Of a stretch of DNA of 64,000 nt, positions 57,766 through 64,000 are shown piece after piece. The notes beneath the pieces are model-generated. The model made no database searches. It saw only the letters and a program-made list of their open reading frames with translations, and was not told the origin of the DNA. How positions within the stretch are numbered: position 1 is the first letter of the stretch; each line of letters opens with the position of its first letter. Made by a program: the position numbers and the translations under genes. Origin of the DNA: JALCOL01 sp022649665 (GTDB lineage Bacteria; Bacillota; Bacilli; Lactobacillales; Enterococcaceae); assembly GCA_030372335.1 (NCBI GenBank), contig JAUDCW010000003.1. One strand, given 5' to 3'.

Positions 57766-58389
57766 TTAGCCTAGTCGTTTAAGCCGTTCCACAAAGTCTA
57801 CATAGAATTCATAGTAGTTTCCGCTTGTTTCGCTGTCAGCATACGCCTTTGCGATCAATTCTCTCCCAGTGCCGTAAAAGCAGCCTACTTTCCACATATC
57901 ATTGGAGCGCGTCCATGTGAAAGCTCGCCCGCTTGACCAATGATTCCGAAACATCAGATAATCGCTGTCCTTCGTCACCGTAGCATCGCCGCAAATCGTT
58001 GCATGGTCACGAACGATAACTTCGCCGCTTACGACTGCACAGTCGCGGATGGTCGCATGGTCACGAACGGTGCTATTCTCTTGGACGACACTATTATCTG
58101 CAACTACCGCATTCTCACGGATCTCAGCGCCATCACGGATGATGGCATTATCAAAGATCTCAGCTTCCTCACAAACAAATGAGATATCTAACAGCTTTGC
58201 GTTCCCATAAACCCATGCCATCCCAAATTGTGAAAGGTTATCCTCTATTTCGACCCAGCCGCCAAGATCATCCTTTTTGACAAGAACGACGCCGCTTGCG
58301 CTTTTTAAGTCTTTCAACGCTTTGATCCGGTGAAGCGTGTGTCCTTGGTATTCCATTGTTTCATCGGTTAGTGTGTATTTTAAAGTCAT
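57766..58389 (-). CDS. Left-handed beta-helix (hexapeptide repeat) phage protein
   Basis: The 207-residue protein contains from about residue 45 to 140 a run of hexapeptide-type repeats (EIFDNAIIRDGAEIRENAVV then ADNSVVQENSTVRDHATI), the signature of a left-handed parallel beta-helix as in acyltransferases. The N-terminus (YQGHTLHRIKALKDLKSASG) and the DDLGGWVEIEDNLSQ motif are typical of phage and plasmid proteins of this kind. No acyltransferase active-site His is obvious. It may be a structural or modifying protein expressed with the replication genes. Confidence 0.8.
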   Translation of the reverse strand: MTLKYTLTDETMEYQGHTLHRIKALKDLKSASGVVLVKKDDLGGWVEIEDNLSQFGMAWVYGNAKLLDISFVCEEAEIFDNAIIRDGAEIRENAVVADNSVVQENSTVRDHATIRDCAVVSGEVIVRDHATICGDATVTKDSDYLMFRNHWSSGRAFTWTRSNDMWKVGCFYGTGRELIAKAYADSETSGNYYEFYVDFVERLKRLG

Positions 58390-58418
58390 CTCTTTTTCCT
58401 CCTATAATGGCTAGCTGA

Positions 58419-58664
58419 TTAATTTACTTCAACTTCTACTTCTTCTAGTCTGTATTCAGTGCCATAAGTAGTGAAGCGTATCGGCACACCTTCTAGCATT
58501 TGATGTATGCAGTCAGCCTTATTGTAGCCAGCGTGTTCTTCAACAGATCCTGTCCACCAGCCAAACAAATCTGAGAAATCAGGTTTATTCTTAAACAGTT
58601 TCACTAGGTTATTTTCAGGTTGGTCGTATTCATTATCAACAGAAAAAATAGCCCAAATTTTCAT
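58419..58664 (-). CDS. Hypothetical phage protein, 81 aa
   Basis: The 81-residue protein (MKIWAIFSVDNEYDQPENNL) starts with a hydrophobic strand and ends with acidic strands (EYRLEEVEVEVN). It looks like a small alpha/beta domain with no known family. It starts 12 bases after the dUTPase gene. Confidence 0.7.
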   Translation of the reverse strand: MKIWAIFSVDNEYDQPENNLVKLFKNKPDFSDLFGWWTGSVEEHAGYNKADCIHQMLEGVPIRFTTYGTEYRLEEVEVEVN

Positions 58665-58676
58665 ACTCTCTTCCCC

Positions 58677-59108
58677 TCAGTTTCCCGTACTCCCAAAGCC
58701 GCCAATCCTCGTCCCCGTCGCGTCGTCATCGATCGTCGTCGCATATGAAAGAAAAATCCCTTGCGCGATCCGTTCGCCCGCTTGAATCGTGACCATTTCC
58801 GAGCCGAAATTCCACACGGCAACGTGGATATGTCCCTCGTTTTCTGCAAATTGATAATCTGCGTCGATCACACCGACCCCGTTCGGGATCAAGAGGCGTT
58901 TCTTTCCCGGCAGGCTCGACCGCAGGCTGACCTGCAGAAATTCGTTGCCCGCCATGATCGCGCGGATCCCAGTCGGGATCAGCACGTATTGTCCCGGCAG
59001 CACCTCCACTGTCTCAGCAGCCGCTAGGTCATAGCCTGCGCTTGCGGCAGTTGCGCGGCGTGGCAATACAGCGTTTGGATAGGTTGATATGCGTTCAAAT
59101 TTTCTCAA
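58677..59108 (-). CDS. dut: Trimeric dUTPase
   Basis: The 143-residue protein holds all five dUTPase motifs in order: AGYDLAA, RSSLPGKK, GVIDADYQ, ERIAQGIF and a C-terminal GGFGSTGN. It hydrolyses dUTP, keeping uracil out of phage DNA; dUTPases of staphylococcal phages also derepress pathogenicity islands. It starts at a TTG after GAGGAGAAACACA, as several other genes in this module do. Confidence 0.95.
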   Translation of the reverse strand: MRKFERISTYPNAVLPRRATAASAGYDLAAAETVEVLPGQYVLIPTGIRAIMAGNEFLQVSLRSSLPGKKRLLIPNGVGVIDADYQFAENEGHIHVAVWNFGSEMVTIQAGERIAQGIFLSYATTIDDDATGTRIGGFGSTGN

Positions 59109-59127
59109 TGTGTTTCTCCTCTTCTAG

Positions 59128-59526
59128 TTAGCGTGTCTCCATCAGCTCAAATTTATATTTCTTAAGCTTCAATGGCGGGTATCCGTCCAAGTACCGGCGC
59201 AGCGTCTTTTGATCTATACCGATGACTTTCGCGGCTTTTCTGACGGATAGAAACGTCTCGGTTCGCCCATCCGGAAAAGTCACTTTGACCGGATTTCCGA
59301 CACGCTCCCGCTCTTTGACCGTATCCGGCAGCCCGAACGTCGGCGGCTGCGAGCGGTCTTCGTCCGCGTCAAACTTTACGTCGCGATTGTCCCGGAAACG
59401 GGCGCAGTATGTGTGCCCTTTTTTGTCTACGATCACCGCGATCTTGGTGTATTTAGACACCGTGCGCACCGCGTCTATCGTGATCAGTTGCCCTTGCATG
59501 GTCGGGTCGATTACGTTAACTAGCAT
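59128..59526 (-). CDS. Phage protein with C-terminal NUMOD1-like helix-turn-helix
   Basis: The 132-residue protein has an N-terminal beta-rich part (LITIDAVRTVSKYTKIAVIV) and a C-terminal segment (FPDGRTETFLSVRKAAKVIG then IDQKTLRRYLDG) of the NUMOD1/helix-turn-helix type found in homing-nuclease accessory domains. No nuclease domain is present. It may bind DNA. The ATG at 59526 has AGGAGG six bases upstream; an ATG two codons earlier touches the site. Confidence 0.65.
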   Translation of the reverse strand: MLVNVIDPTMQGQLITIDAVRTVSKYTKIAVIVDKKGHTYCARFRDNRDVKFDADEDRSQPPTFGLPDTVKERERVGNPVKVTFPDGRTETFLSVRKAAKVIGIDQKTLRRYLDGYPPLKLKKYKFELMETR

Positions 59527-59536
59527 CGTCATCCTC

Positions 59537-59965
59537 CTAAAACGGCAGATCGTCATCGCTGATGTCGATCGTTGAGCTAGGAGCAAAGCCGCTATTCTTT
59601 GGTTTCTCCTGTCGCGGCGCTTGTCCGGCATTCCGTTCGCTGGCTGCTTTGGATTCGAGCAGTTGGAAATTGTCGGCAACGACCTCCGTGACGTAGACCC
59701 TCTGGCCTTGCTGATTCTCGTAATTGCGCGTTTGTATGCGCCCAGTCAGTCCGAGCAGCGTGCCTTTGTGCGCTAGATTCGCCATGTTTTCGGCAGCTTT
59801 GCGCCAGATCACGCAGTTGATGAAGTCCGCTTCTTGTCCGCCGTCTTTGCTTTTAAAATTCCGATTGACTGCCAAAGTAAAGCTCACGACAGCCGTTCCG
59901 CTCGCGGTATATTTGAGATCAGGATCCTTTGTCAGACGCCCGACTAATACGACATTGTTGATCAT
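59537..59965 (-). CDS. ssb: Single-stranded DNA-binding protein
   Basis: The 142-residue protein starts MINNVVLVGRLTKDPDLKYT and has the OB fold (VNRNFKSKDGGQEADFINCV, GLTGRIQTRNYENQQGQRVY), a disordered middle and the acidic C-terminal tip DISDDDLPF that recruits partner proteins. It protects ssDNA in phage replication. The ATG at 59965 follows GGAGGG. It lies next to RusA and the initiator gene. Confidence 0.96.
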   Translation of the reverse strand: MINNVVLVGRLTKDPDLKYTASGTAVVSFTLAVNRNFKSKDGGQEADFINCVIWRKAAENMANLAHKGTLLGLTGRIQTRNYENQQGQRVYVTEVVADNFQLLESKAASERNAGQAPRQEKPKNSGFAPSSTIDISDDDLPF

Positions 59966-59982
59966 TTTTGTACCCTCCATTT

Positions 59983-60105
59983 TTAAAATATCGCCTGCCA
60001 CATGCGCAAAACGATCTTAAGCGTTCCCAGCAAAATCGCTGCTAGCACCAAGACCATAAACGAGCAGCCGAGTGCTGCTTTGATCGTGTCAAAATAGCTT
60101 TTCAA
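59983..60105 (-). CDS. Small membrane protein, 40 aa, TTG start
   Basis: Between rusA and ssb there is a frame of 40 codons starting at a TTG that overlaps the rusA stop (TTGA), with GAGG eight bases upstream. The product (KSYFDTIKAALG, then FMVLVLAAILLGTLKIVL) has one strong membrane helix with Lys and Arg at its end. It is easily missed because of its size and start codon. Its function is unknown; small membrane proteins among phage replication genes may act on the host membrane or exclusion. Confidence 0.6.
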   Translation of the reverse strand: MKSYFDTIKAALGCSFMVLVLAAILLGTLKIVLRMWQAIF

Positions 60106-60512
60106 AGCGCTGTCACCTCGATCTCTGTTCGCGGGTCGTAGCTGTAGACTTTGCGGCAGATCATTGCGGCGATCTGTCCATCATCTTTGTACATGATCCC
60201 GTTGATCGCGTCCGTCACCGCTTTAAAATAATTGTCCAGATCCGGCTTTTTATCACAGGCGATCGTCTCGGCTAAAAGCGCCGGCTGGTGCTTTTTGATC
60301 TCGCTGATCCGTTTGGGCGGGTAGACGTAAAAACAGATGTCCGCCATGATCGGACCTTTCTCGATTTTTTCAGGTTTCGCCGCCATGACGTGGTAGGCGA
60401 TCGCTCGCTTATACGCGGTCATCTGGCTCTCCTCATACGTTCGCACTCTGCCATTTCGCCGCGAAAAGCGCGGGCGGCTCTGCGGCTTCGGCGCGATTGG
60501 TATCGTGATCAA
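60102..60512 (-). CDS. rusA: RusA-family Holliday junction resolvase
   Basis: The 136-residue protein has the RusA fold: IPIAPKPQSRPRF near the N-terminus, and the metal-binding DKKPDLDNYFKAVTDAINGI with KDDGQIA after it, giving the acidic cluster that cuts four-way junctions. It clears branched DNA before packaging. It begins at a TTG that overlaps the stop of the initiator gene, with GGGAGGAG upstream. The gene was likely coupled to the one before it. Confidence 0.93.
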   Translation of the reverse strand: MITIPIAPKPQSRPRFSRRNGRVRTYEESQMTAYKRAIAYHVMAAKPEKIEKGPIMADICFYVYPPKRISEIKKHQPALLAETIACDKKPDLDNYFKAVTDAINGIMYKDDGQIAAMICRKVYSYDPRTEIEVTAL

Positions 60513-61378
60513 TGCGCAGCTCCTCCCTTCAGCTTTTTCATCGCTTCTTCAAGCGCCTGCGTGCTCTCGTCATCTGCCGGCGTGTAGTCGGTTGACTCCA
60601 TCCACTCCGGTATCGTTTCAGCTTGTTTTGGCGGTTTCTGGGCATACTGCGGCCCTCTTTGCTTAAAGGCTCTCTCTGCCTCAAAGTTCTCGTCGATCTT
60701 GCGGACATCGTCTAGCGTTTTAACACCGCTCTGTTCCCAATCCCTCAAGATCTTTTCGGCATACTTAAACGATTTTCCATTGTTTTTCGCCGTCTTTTCG
60801 ATCGCTAACGCCACAAGTTCGGGAGATAGGTCTTTGCACCAATCTTCTAGATCTTCCGCGATCAACGGTCGAAGCGCCCCAAATGCTTTTTGGTAAAGCG
60901 TAAAAACTTTTGCGAGACGATCGTCGGCAACAGCTGCTGATTGTTTCTTTTCGTTTTGTTTCGTTTTGTTTTGTTTAACTAATGTGCTACTGTTTTGTAC
61001 ACTATCTTGTAAACCAACTTGTAAACTATCTTGTAACCTACCTTGTACACTATCTTGTAAACCAGCTTGTAAACTATCTGACGTAGTGCCCTCTCGGTAA
61101 ATGATTTTGATCGTGTAGGAGGTTGCTTTGGTCCCATTGCTTTTAAAATCGATCAACCCTTCCTGTTTTAAGACGTTACGGGATTTAGCGATCCCTTGGC
61201 GTGATAAACCACATAGGGCTTCAAGCGAGAGATTCGCCGCAGTAAACCACTCTATCCATGTGCATTTATTGTTTATGTGCATCAAGGCGTGCCATAAAGC
61301 AATTTGCCCACTGGATAACGGATTTGAAAGCAGTCGATCATTAAACGCTTGAACTTGTCTGATATAGTTGATTCGCAA
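60509..61378 (-). CDS. DnaD-domain replication initiator
   Basis: The 289-residue protein has an N-terminal winged helix domain (LSSGQIALWHALMHINNKCT, LSLEALCGLSRQGIAKSRNV), a linker with seven four-residue repeats (residues 101-128, DSLQ/AGLQ/DSVQ) and a C-terminal DnaD-like domain (LAKVFTLYQKAFG to YAEKILRDWEQSG). Proteins of this form start phage replication by binding the origin and loading the host helicase. The linker is encoded by a perfect-register 12-bp DNA repeat array, a likely origin. No DnaC-like loader gene follows it, unlike many related phages. Confidence 0.88.
   Translation of the reverse strand: MRINYIRQVQAFNDRLLSNPLSSGQIALWHALMHINNKCTWIEWFTAANLSLEALCGLSRQGIAKSRNVLKQEGLIDFKSNGTKATSYTIKIIYREGTTSDSLQAGLQDSVQGRLQDSLQVGLQDSVQNSSTLVKQNKTKQNEKKQSAAVADDRLAKVFTLYQKAFGALRPLIAEDLEDWCKDLSPELVALAIEKTAKNNGKSFKYAEKILRDWEQSGVKTLDDVRKIDENFEAERAFKQRGPQYAQKPPKQAETIPEWMESTDYTPADDESTQALEEAMKKLKGGAAH
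60996..61079. repeat. Seven tandem 12-bp iterons inside the initiator gene, candidate phage origin
   Basis: Seven head-to-tail units of 12 bp run without gaps: TGTACACTATCT, TGTAAACCAACT, TGTAAACTATCT, TGTAACCTACCT, TGTACACTATCT, TGTAAACCAGCT and TGTAAACTATCT. Units 1 and 5 are identical, as are 3 and 7, with 2 and 6 differing by one base. The array therefore looks like a duplicated 48-bp set. AT-rich DNA follows on its left. Repeats inside the initiator gene are a common origin layout in phages. Confidence 0.75.
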
Positions 61379-61431
61379 TGATGAACCCTCCTTTCTTCAA
61401 ATTGAGAGGGGAGAACCTTCTCCCCTTTTTG

Positions 61432-62520
61432 CTAAATGTCAAACGGCAATTTCGTTTCTTCAATGTCATCAGCCATCGGCGGCTTCATGTCGTCAAAAAG
61501 CGCCTGCTGATCCTCTGCCGTATTTTGATCAAAATCAGGCTCGACGGCTCCCAATTTTTTGTTTAAAAACTCAATGAATCGTGCTGCTTGGTCTTTGTTA
61601 AATGCTTTGTATCGCGTCAAGTTGTTTTCGGTCAAAAAATCTTCCGCGCTTTGATTCAGACGTTCCGGCACTACCTCGAGCGTGAGTTCGATTTCTGCTA
61701 GTTGATCAGGAGTGATTTTCTCTTCTACTTTTTCTACTTTTTTCGGCTCTTTTTTCTCCGCTTTCGGTTCACTTTTAACTGGTGCTTTTTTTGGAGGATT
61801 TAGAACCATCTGTGCCGCTTTTTTCATTTCATCTTTTTGGGCATTTTTTATCAGCCAGTTCAAGTAGCTTCTATCTTCTTTTGCGATTTCGCCGAGCGTG
61901 CGCCCTTTGTGTTTCCCAAAAGTAACTTTTGTATTTTCCGCATCAGTCGTTCCCATCGTTTCGACTTGTTCTTTTTGAAGAAAATCTCTCATATCTTCGA
62001 CATCTTGCGTGAAAACATTTGACAGCGATCCGACCGTTAAAGCTGAATCGACTTGCGCCCGTTTTTTCGCCATTTTTAGGACTGTGTTAACTAACGTAAA
62101 CGGATCCTGATATTCGCCGTTCCATATTTTTTTATGCTCTTCATCGCTCCATTCTTTCAACCGGTAGCGTGTTTCTTTTGTGTTCGCACTGCCAAAACCT
62201 TCAGTGATCAGTTTCCCGTCTTTTAGCAGTGATGATTTGACCGTGTAAGCGAAGAATCCGTTTTGATAGTCTTCGACTTTATCGACGATCTCATATTCAC
62301 TCGTGAGCCCCATCAGCATGAGTATTTTTTCCGCTCCCGGCTTGAGCAGTGTCGGCTTATTTGTTCCCGGGATCACGCCGTAGTCTTGATCTTGTTTTAA
62401 AGTGTTTTTGACGACTAACTGAAAATTGTCGATTGCTTGAAGCTGTTGCGATACTTGCTCGATGTTTGCGCTCATAACCATTTCCATTGTTGGGTTAAGT
62501 GTTGCCAGTTCGTTGCTCAT
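61432..62520 (-). CDS. Phage protein with ExoX C-terminal-like domain and SSB-like tail
   Basis: The 362-residue protein has an N-terminal domain of about 170 residues (NFQLVVKNTLKQDQDYGVIP, LVNTVLKMAKKRAQVDSALT) found in phage recombination modules, an ExoX C-terminal-like segment (KVTFGKHKGRTLGEI, residues 198-212), a Lys/Glu/Pro-rich linker and an acidic C-terminus (DDIEETKLPFDI). The end resembles an SSB tip, so it may bind SSB partners. It starts right at the stop of the DUF1351 gene (TAAATG). A role in DNA repair or recombination is likely but not proven. Confidence 0.75.
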   Translation of the reverse strand: MSNELATLNPTMEMVMSANIEQVSQQLQAIDNFQLVVKNTLKQDQDYGVIPGTNKPTLLKPGAEKILMLMGLTSEYEIVDKVEDYQNGFFAYTVKSSLLKDGKLITEGFGSANTKETRYRLKEWSDEEHKKIWNGEYQDPFTLVNTVLKMAKKRAQVDSALTVGSLSNVFTQDVEDMRDFLQKEQVETMGTTDAENTKVTFGKHKGRTLGEIAKEDRSYLNWLIKNAQKDEMKKAAQMVLNPPKKAPVKSEPKAEKKEPKKVEKVEEKITPDQLAEIELTLEVVPERLNQSAEDFLTENNLTRYKAFNKDQAARFIEFLNKKLGAVEPDFDQNTAEDQQALFDDMKPPMADDIEETKLPFDI

Positions 62521-63462
62521 TTATTTCTCCACCCTTCTGCAGCTCAAATCGTTCTCTTTCATATACTCGATCAGCGCCCGAAATTGTTCGTCTGTCCCGT
62601 AAATTTCAAGCGTTACTTTTTTTCGTTTGTCGCGCGTCTGGACGATCTCGCCGGTTTCAATATCGATAGTCTTATCTTCAATGACTTGCTGCTTCTCGGC
62701 TTCGAGCTTCGCCATCTCTGCTTCGTATTCGGCATTTGCTTTCGCTTGAACGGCTTTTCGTTCCTCTTCCCGCTTCTTCTCCTCGACGCCTGCTTTGATC
62801 TTGTCGATCGCTTCAGCGGAGGTGAATCCCTGATCGATCAGGTTATCCCACGCATACGGTTCTAAGCCGGATAGCTCCGCGAATTGTCGGACGGTCTCTT
62901 TATCCGCGATCACTCGCTTTTTCTCCTGTGAGATATACCCAAGACGATCTTTGATCGCTTTGACTGTCTTGAGCGTTGCCTCGCCTTTCGTGGTTAATGC
63001 TGCTTTGTTTGTCCATGCGCTTTCGATCTCAAAGTTAGCGGCTGTTAGATCTTCCGCCGTCAACTCATACGGTTCCAACATTTCATTGATCAGACTTGTG
63101 ATTTTCTCGTACCGAATCTTCGTCTGCTCGTCTTCATAGCTGCGAATGCTGACATTGATCCCATCCGAAACATCTTTAATCTGATCTCGATATTGATTGA
63201 TCGTGTTTTCAAACGCTTTGAGCGGCGCGCTGTATTCCTTTTTGACTTTCTTTCGCTCGGTGTCCAACCGGTCAGCGATCTTATTTAGATCAGCTCGCGC
63301 TTTTTTCGCTTCCGGGATATTGTCATCGGTAAAGACTAAAGCCGAATAGCGAGCGCTGACTGCTTCAACCATTTTTTGCAGTTGTTCTTCATTTTCGATC
63401 TTTATTTCGCTCGGTTTGTAATTCACGTCAAATCGTAATTCTGTCGCGACTTCTTGCGTCAT
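62521..63462 (-). CDS. DUF1351 phage protein
   Basis: The 313-residue protein matches DUF1351 (ARADLNKIADRLDTERKKVK, EYSAPLKAFENTINQYRDQI), with a long coiled coil and a C-terminal ferredoxin-like end (VTLEIYGTDEQFRALIEYMK). Members are encoded beside recombination proteins in phages of Firmicutes, and their function is unproven. GGAGG precedes the ATG. It is coupled to the next gene. Confidence 0.88.
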   Translation of the reverse strand: MTQEVATELRFDVNYKPSEIKIENEEQLQKMVEAVSARYSALVFTDDNIPEAKKARADLNKIADRLDTERKKVKKEYSAPLKAFENTINQYRDQIKDVSDGINVSIRSYEDEQTKIRYEKITSLINEMLEPYELTAEDLTAANFEIESAWTNKAALTTKGEATLKTVKAIKDRLGYISQEKKRVIADKETVRQFAELSGLEPYAWDNLIDQGFTSAEAIDKIKAGVEEKKREEERKAVQAKANAEYEAEMAKLEAEKQQVIEDKTIDIETGEIVQTRDKRKKVTLEIYGTDEQFRALIEYMKENDLSCRRVEK

Positions 63463-63474
63463 CTGATTTCCTCC

Positions 63475-63678
63475 TTATGCTTCTGTGGCAGGTCCAAACT
63501 CGGACTCGATATAGTTTTTTAGATCCTCTTCCAAAACGACATCAGAGCCGATCGTATAGATCAAATCGCCCTCAAATACGTCATTTCCATGCCAATCTTG
63601 CGCGATTGGCTGTTCTTCATCTGGCAGCGTTGTTTTCCATCGATCAAACGCCGCGCCCGGGAAATCTGTAAACTCCAT
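63475..63678 (-). CDS. YqaI-like small phage protein
   Basis: The 67-residue protein (MEFTDFPGAAFDRWKTTLPD) has the pattern of Bacillus skin-element YqaI: a GND-x-F-x-GD turn, then a strand and EEDLKNYIESEFG. The ATG at 63678 is eight bases after GAGG; an ATG two codons earlier is too close. YqaI has no known role. It stands in the early gene block upstream of DUF1351. Confidence 0.7.
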   Translation of the reverse strand: MEFTDFPGAAFDRWKTTLPDEEQPIAQDWHGNDVFEGDLIYTIGSDVVLEEDLKNYIESEFGPATEA

Positions 63679-63754
63679 TTTCATTCCCTCGTTTCTAGTG
63701 ATATAATTAGCGTATAAAAATATTTCGTTTCTGGCTGACTTCGTTCCAACAAGG

Positions 63755-63934
63755 TCAGTCTTTTTTTGCGTCATATTTTTCTTCTCTCCGTTCTACTTCG
63801 CGTTCATCCCAGGCAAAGAGACATGCAATGGACACAGTAGCTAAAACGATAAGGCACCAAGTACGTCCTAAACTGGAAAGCATGCATCCCACAAAAAATA
63901 TGGCGAATAGCTGTAAATATTTGGATTCATTCAT
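63755..63934 (-). CDS. Small membrane protein, 59 aa
   Basis: The 59-residue protein (MNESKYLQLFAIFFVGCMLS) has two predicted membrane helices (about residues 7-22 and 26-43) and a charged tail (DEREVERREEKYDAKKD). AAAGGAGG lies before the ATG at 63934, so the frame reaching the window edge is not needed. No family is recognised. It is the rightmost complete gene in the window. Confidence 0.7.
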   Translation of the reverse strand: MNESKYLQLFAIFFVGCMLSSLGRTWCLIVLATVSIACLFAWDEREVERREEKYDAKKD

Positions 63935-64000
63935 AATATGTGCCTCCTTTACTTCAATATTTCCGCTGGCGATAACGATTGCGGTCCATCCAGCGCACAA

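Larger units (their letters stand above)
34093..64000 (-). mobile_element. Temperate siphovirus prophage, right part beyond window
   Basis: A continuous minus-strand series runs from replication genes at the right edge through an ArpU-type regulator, terminase, portal, MuF, scaffold, capsid, connectors, tail, baseplate, holin and endolysin. Only the SHOCT gene is on the plus strand. All structural reading frames look intact. Integrase, repressor and early control genes must lie beyond 64000. The left boundary is only approximate and could be up to 500 bases further left. Confidence 0.9.

Noticed and set aside
60996..61079. Possible small CRISPR array
   Set aside because: The repeat unit is only 12 bp, there are no spacers, and it lies in frame within a coding region.

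Overview
The window is chromosome of a low-to-moderate GC Gram-positive bacterium of the order Lactobacillales (Enterococcus/Lactobacillus-like; genus not settled). The reasons are the fabT-fabH-acpP-fabK-fabD-fabG-fabF-accB-fabZ-accC-accD-accA gene order, strong AGGAGG ribosome sites, LysM/glucosaminidase wall hydrolase, FabT and cre type operators, and a siphovirus prophage of the lactobacilli/enterococci/Listeria type.

Layout. 1-1500: a truncated VOC-family gene, a lone mannose-family PTS EIIA and two small unknown proteins, with the first copy of an interspersed terminator-containing repeat. 1550-11121: the complete type II fatty-acid synthesis operon on the minus strand, headed by its MarR-type regulator fabT. 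A divergent FabK-like nitronate monooxygenase (11323) carries its own FabT box, so both transcription units look co-regulated. 12541-14921: a TauE/SafE exporter, a secreted peptidoglycan hydrolase and a DUF1989 protein. 15049-32429: a scattered myo-inositol catabolic regulon. It holds iolA-iolB-iolC-iolE plus a sodium symporter, the DeoR regulator iolR, iolG plus four further Gfo/Idh/MocA dehydrogenases, the sugar porter iolT, and iolD as a separate unit. cre-like sites and a shared TTGATAATA motif occur at its promoters. No iolJ aldolase is present here. 32667-33534: an ASCH protein and a GNAT acetyltransferase, the last clear host genes.

About 34 kb to the right edge is most of a temperate siphophage prophage, nearly all on the minus strand, so it reads from right to left: replication and recombination (DUF1351, ExoX-C protein, DnaD-like initiator with an embedded iteron array, RusA, SSB, dUTPase), small middle genes, an ArpU-type late regulator, terminase, portal, MuF protein, scaffold, capsid, connectors, tail, baseplate, holin and endolysin. 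The integrase and repressor must lie beyond the right edge. One or two non-structural genes sit between the endolysin and the host flank.

The most notable points are these. The MuF capsid protein ends in a papain-fold (Tox-PL type) toxin-like domain, followed by a candidate immunity gene and a terminator. The major capsid protein ends in a CCC-TAA shifty stop that would fuse it by +1 frameshift to a HeH/LEM domain. A canonical A-AAA-AAG slippery site joins the two tail-chaperone frames. Seven perfect-register 12-bp iterons lie inside the initiator gene. A baseplate protein carries a phosphodiester-glycosidase domain. No tRNA, rRNA, CRISPR array or insertion sequence was seen.
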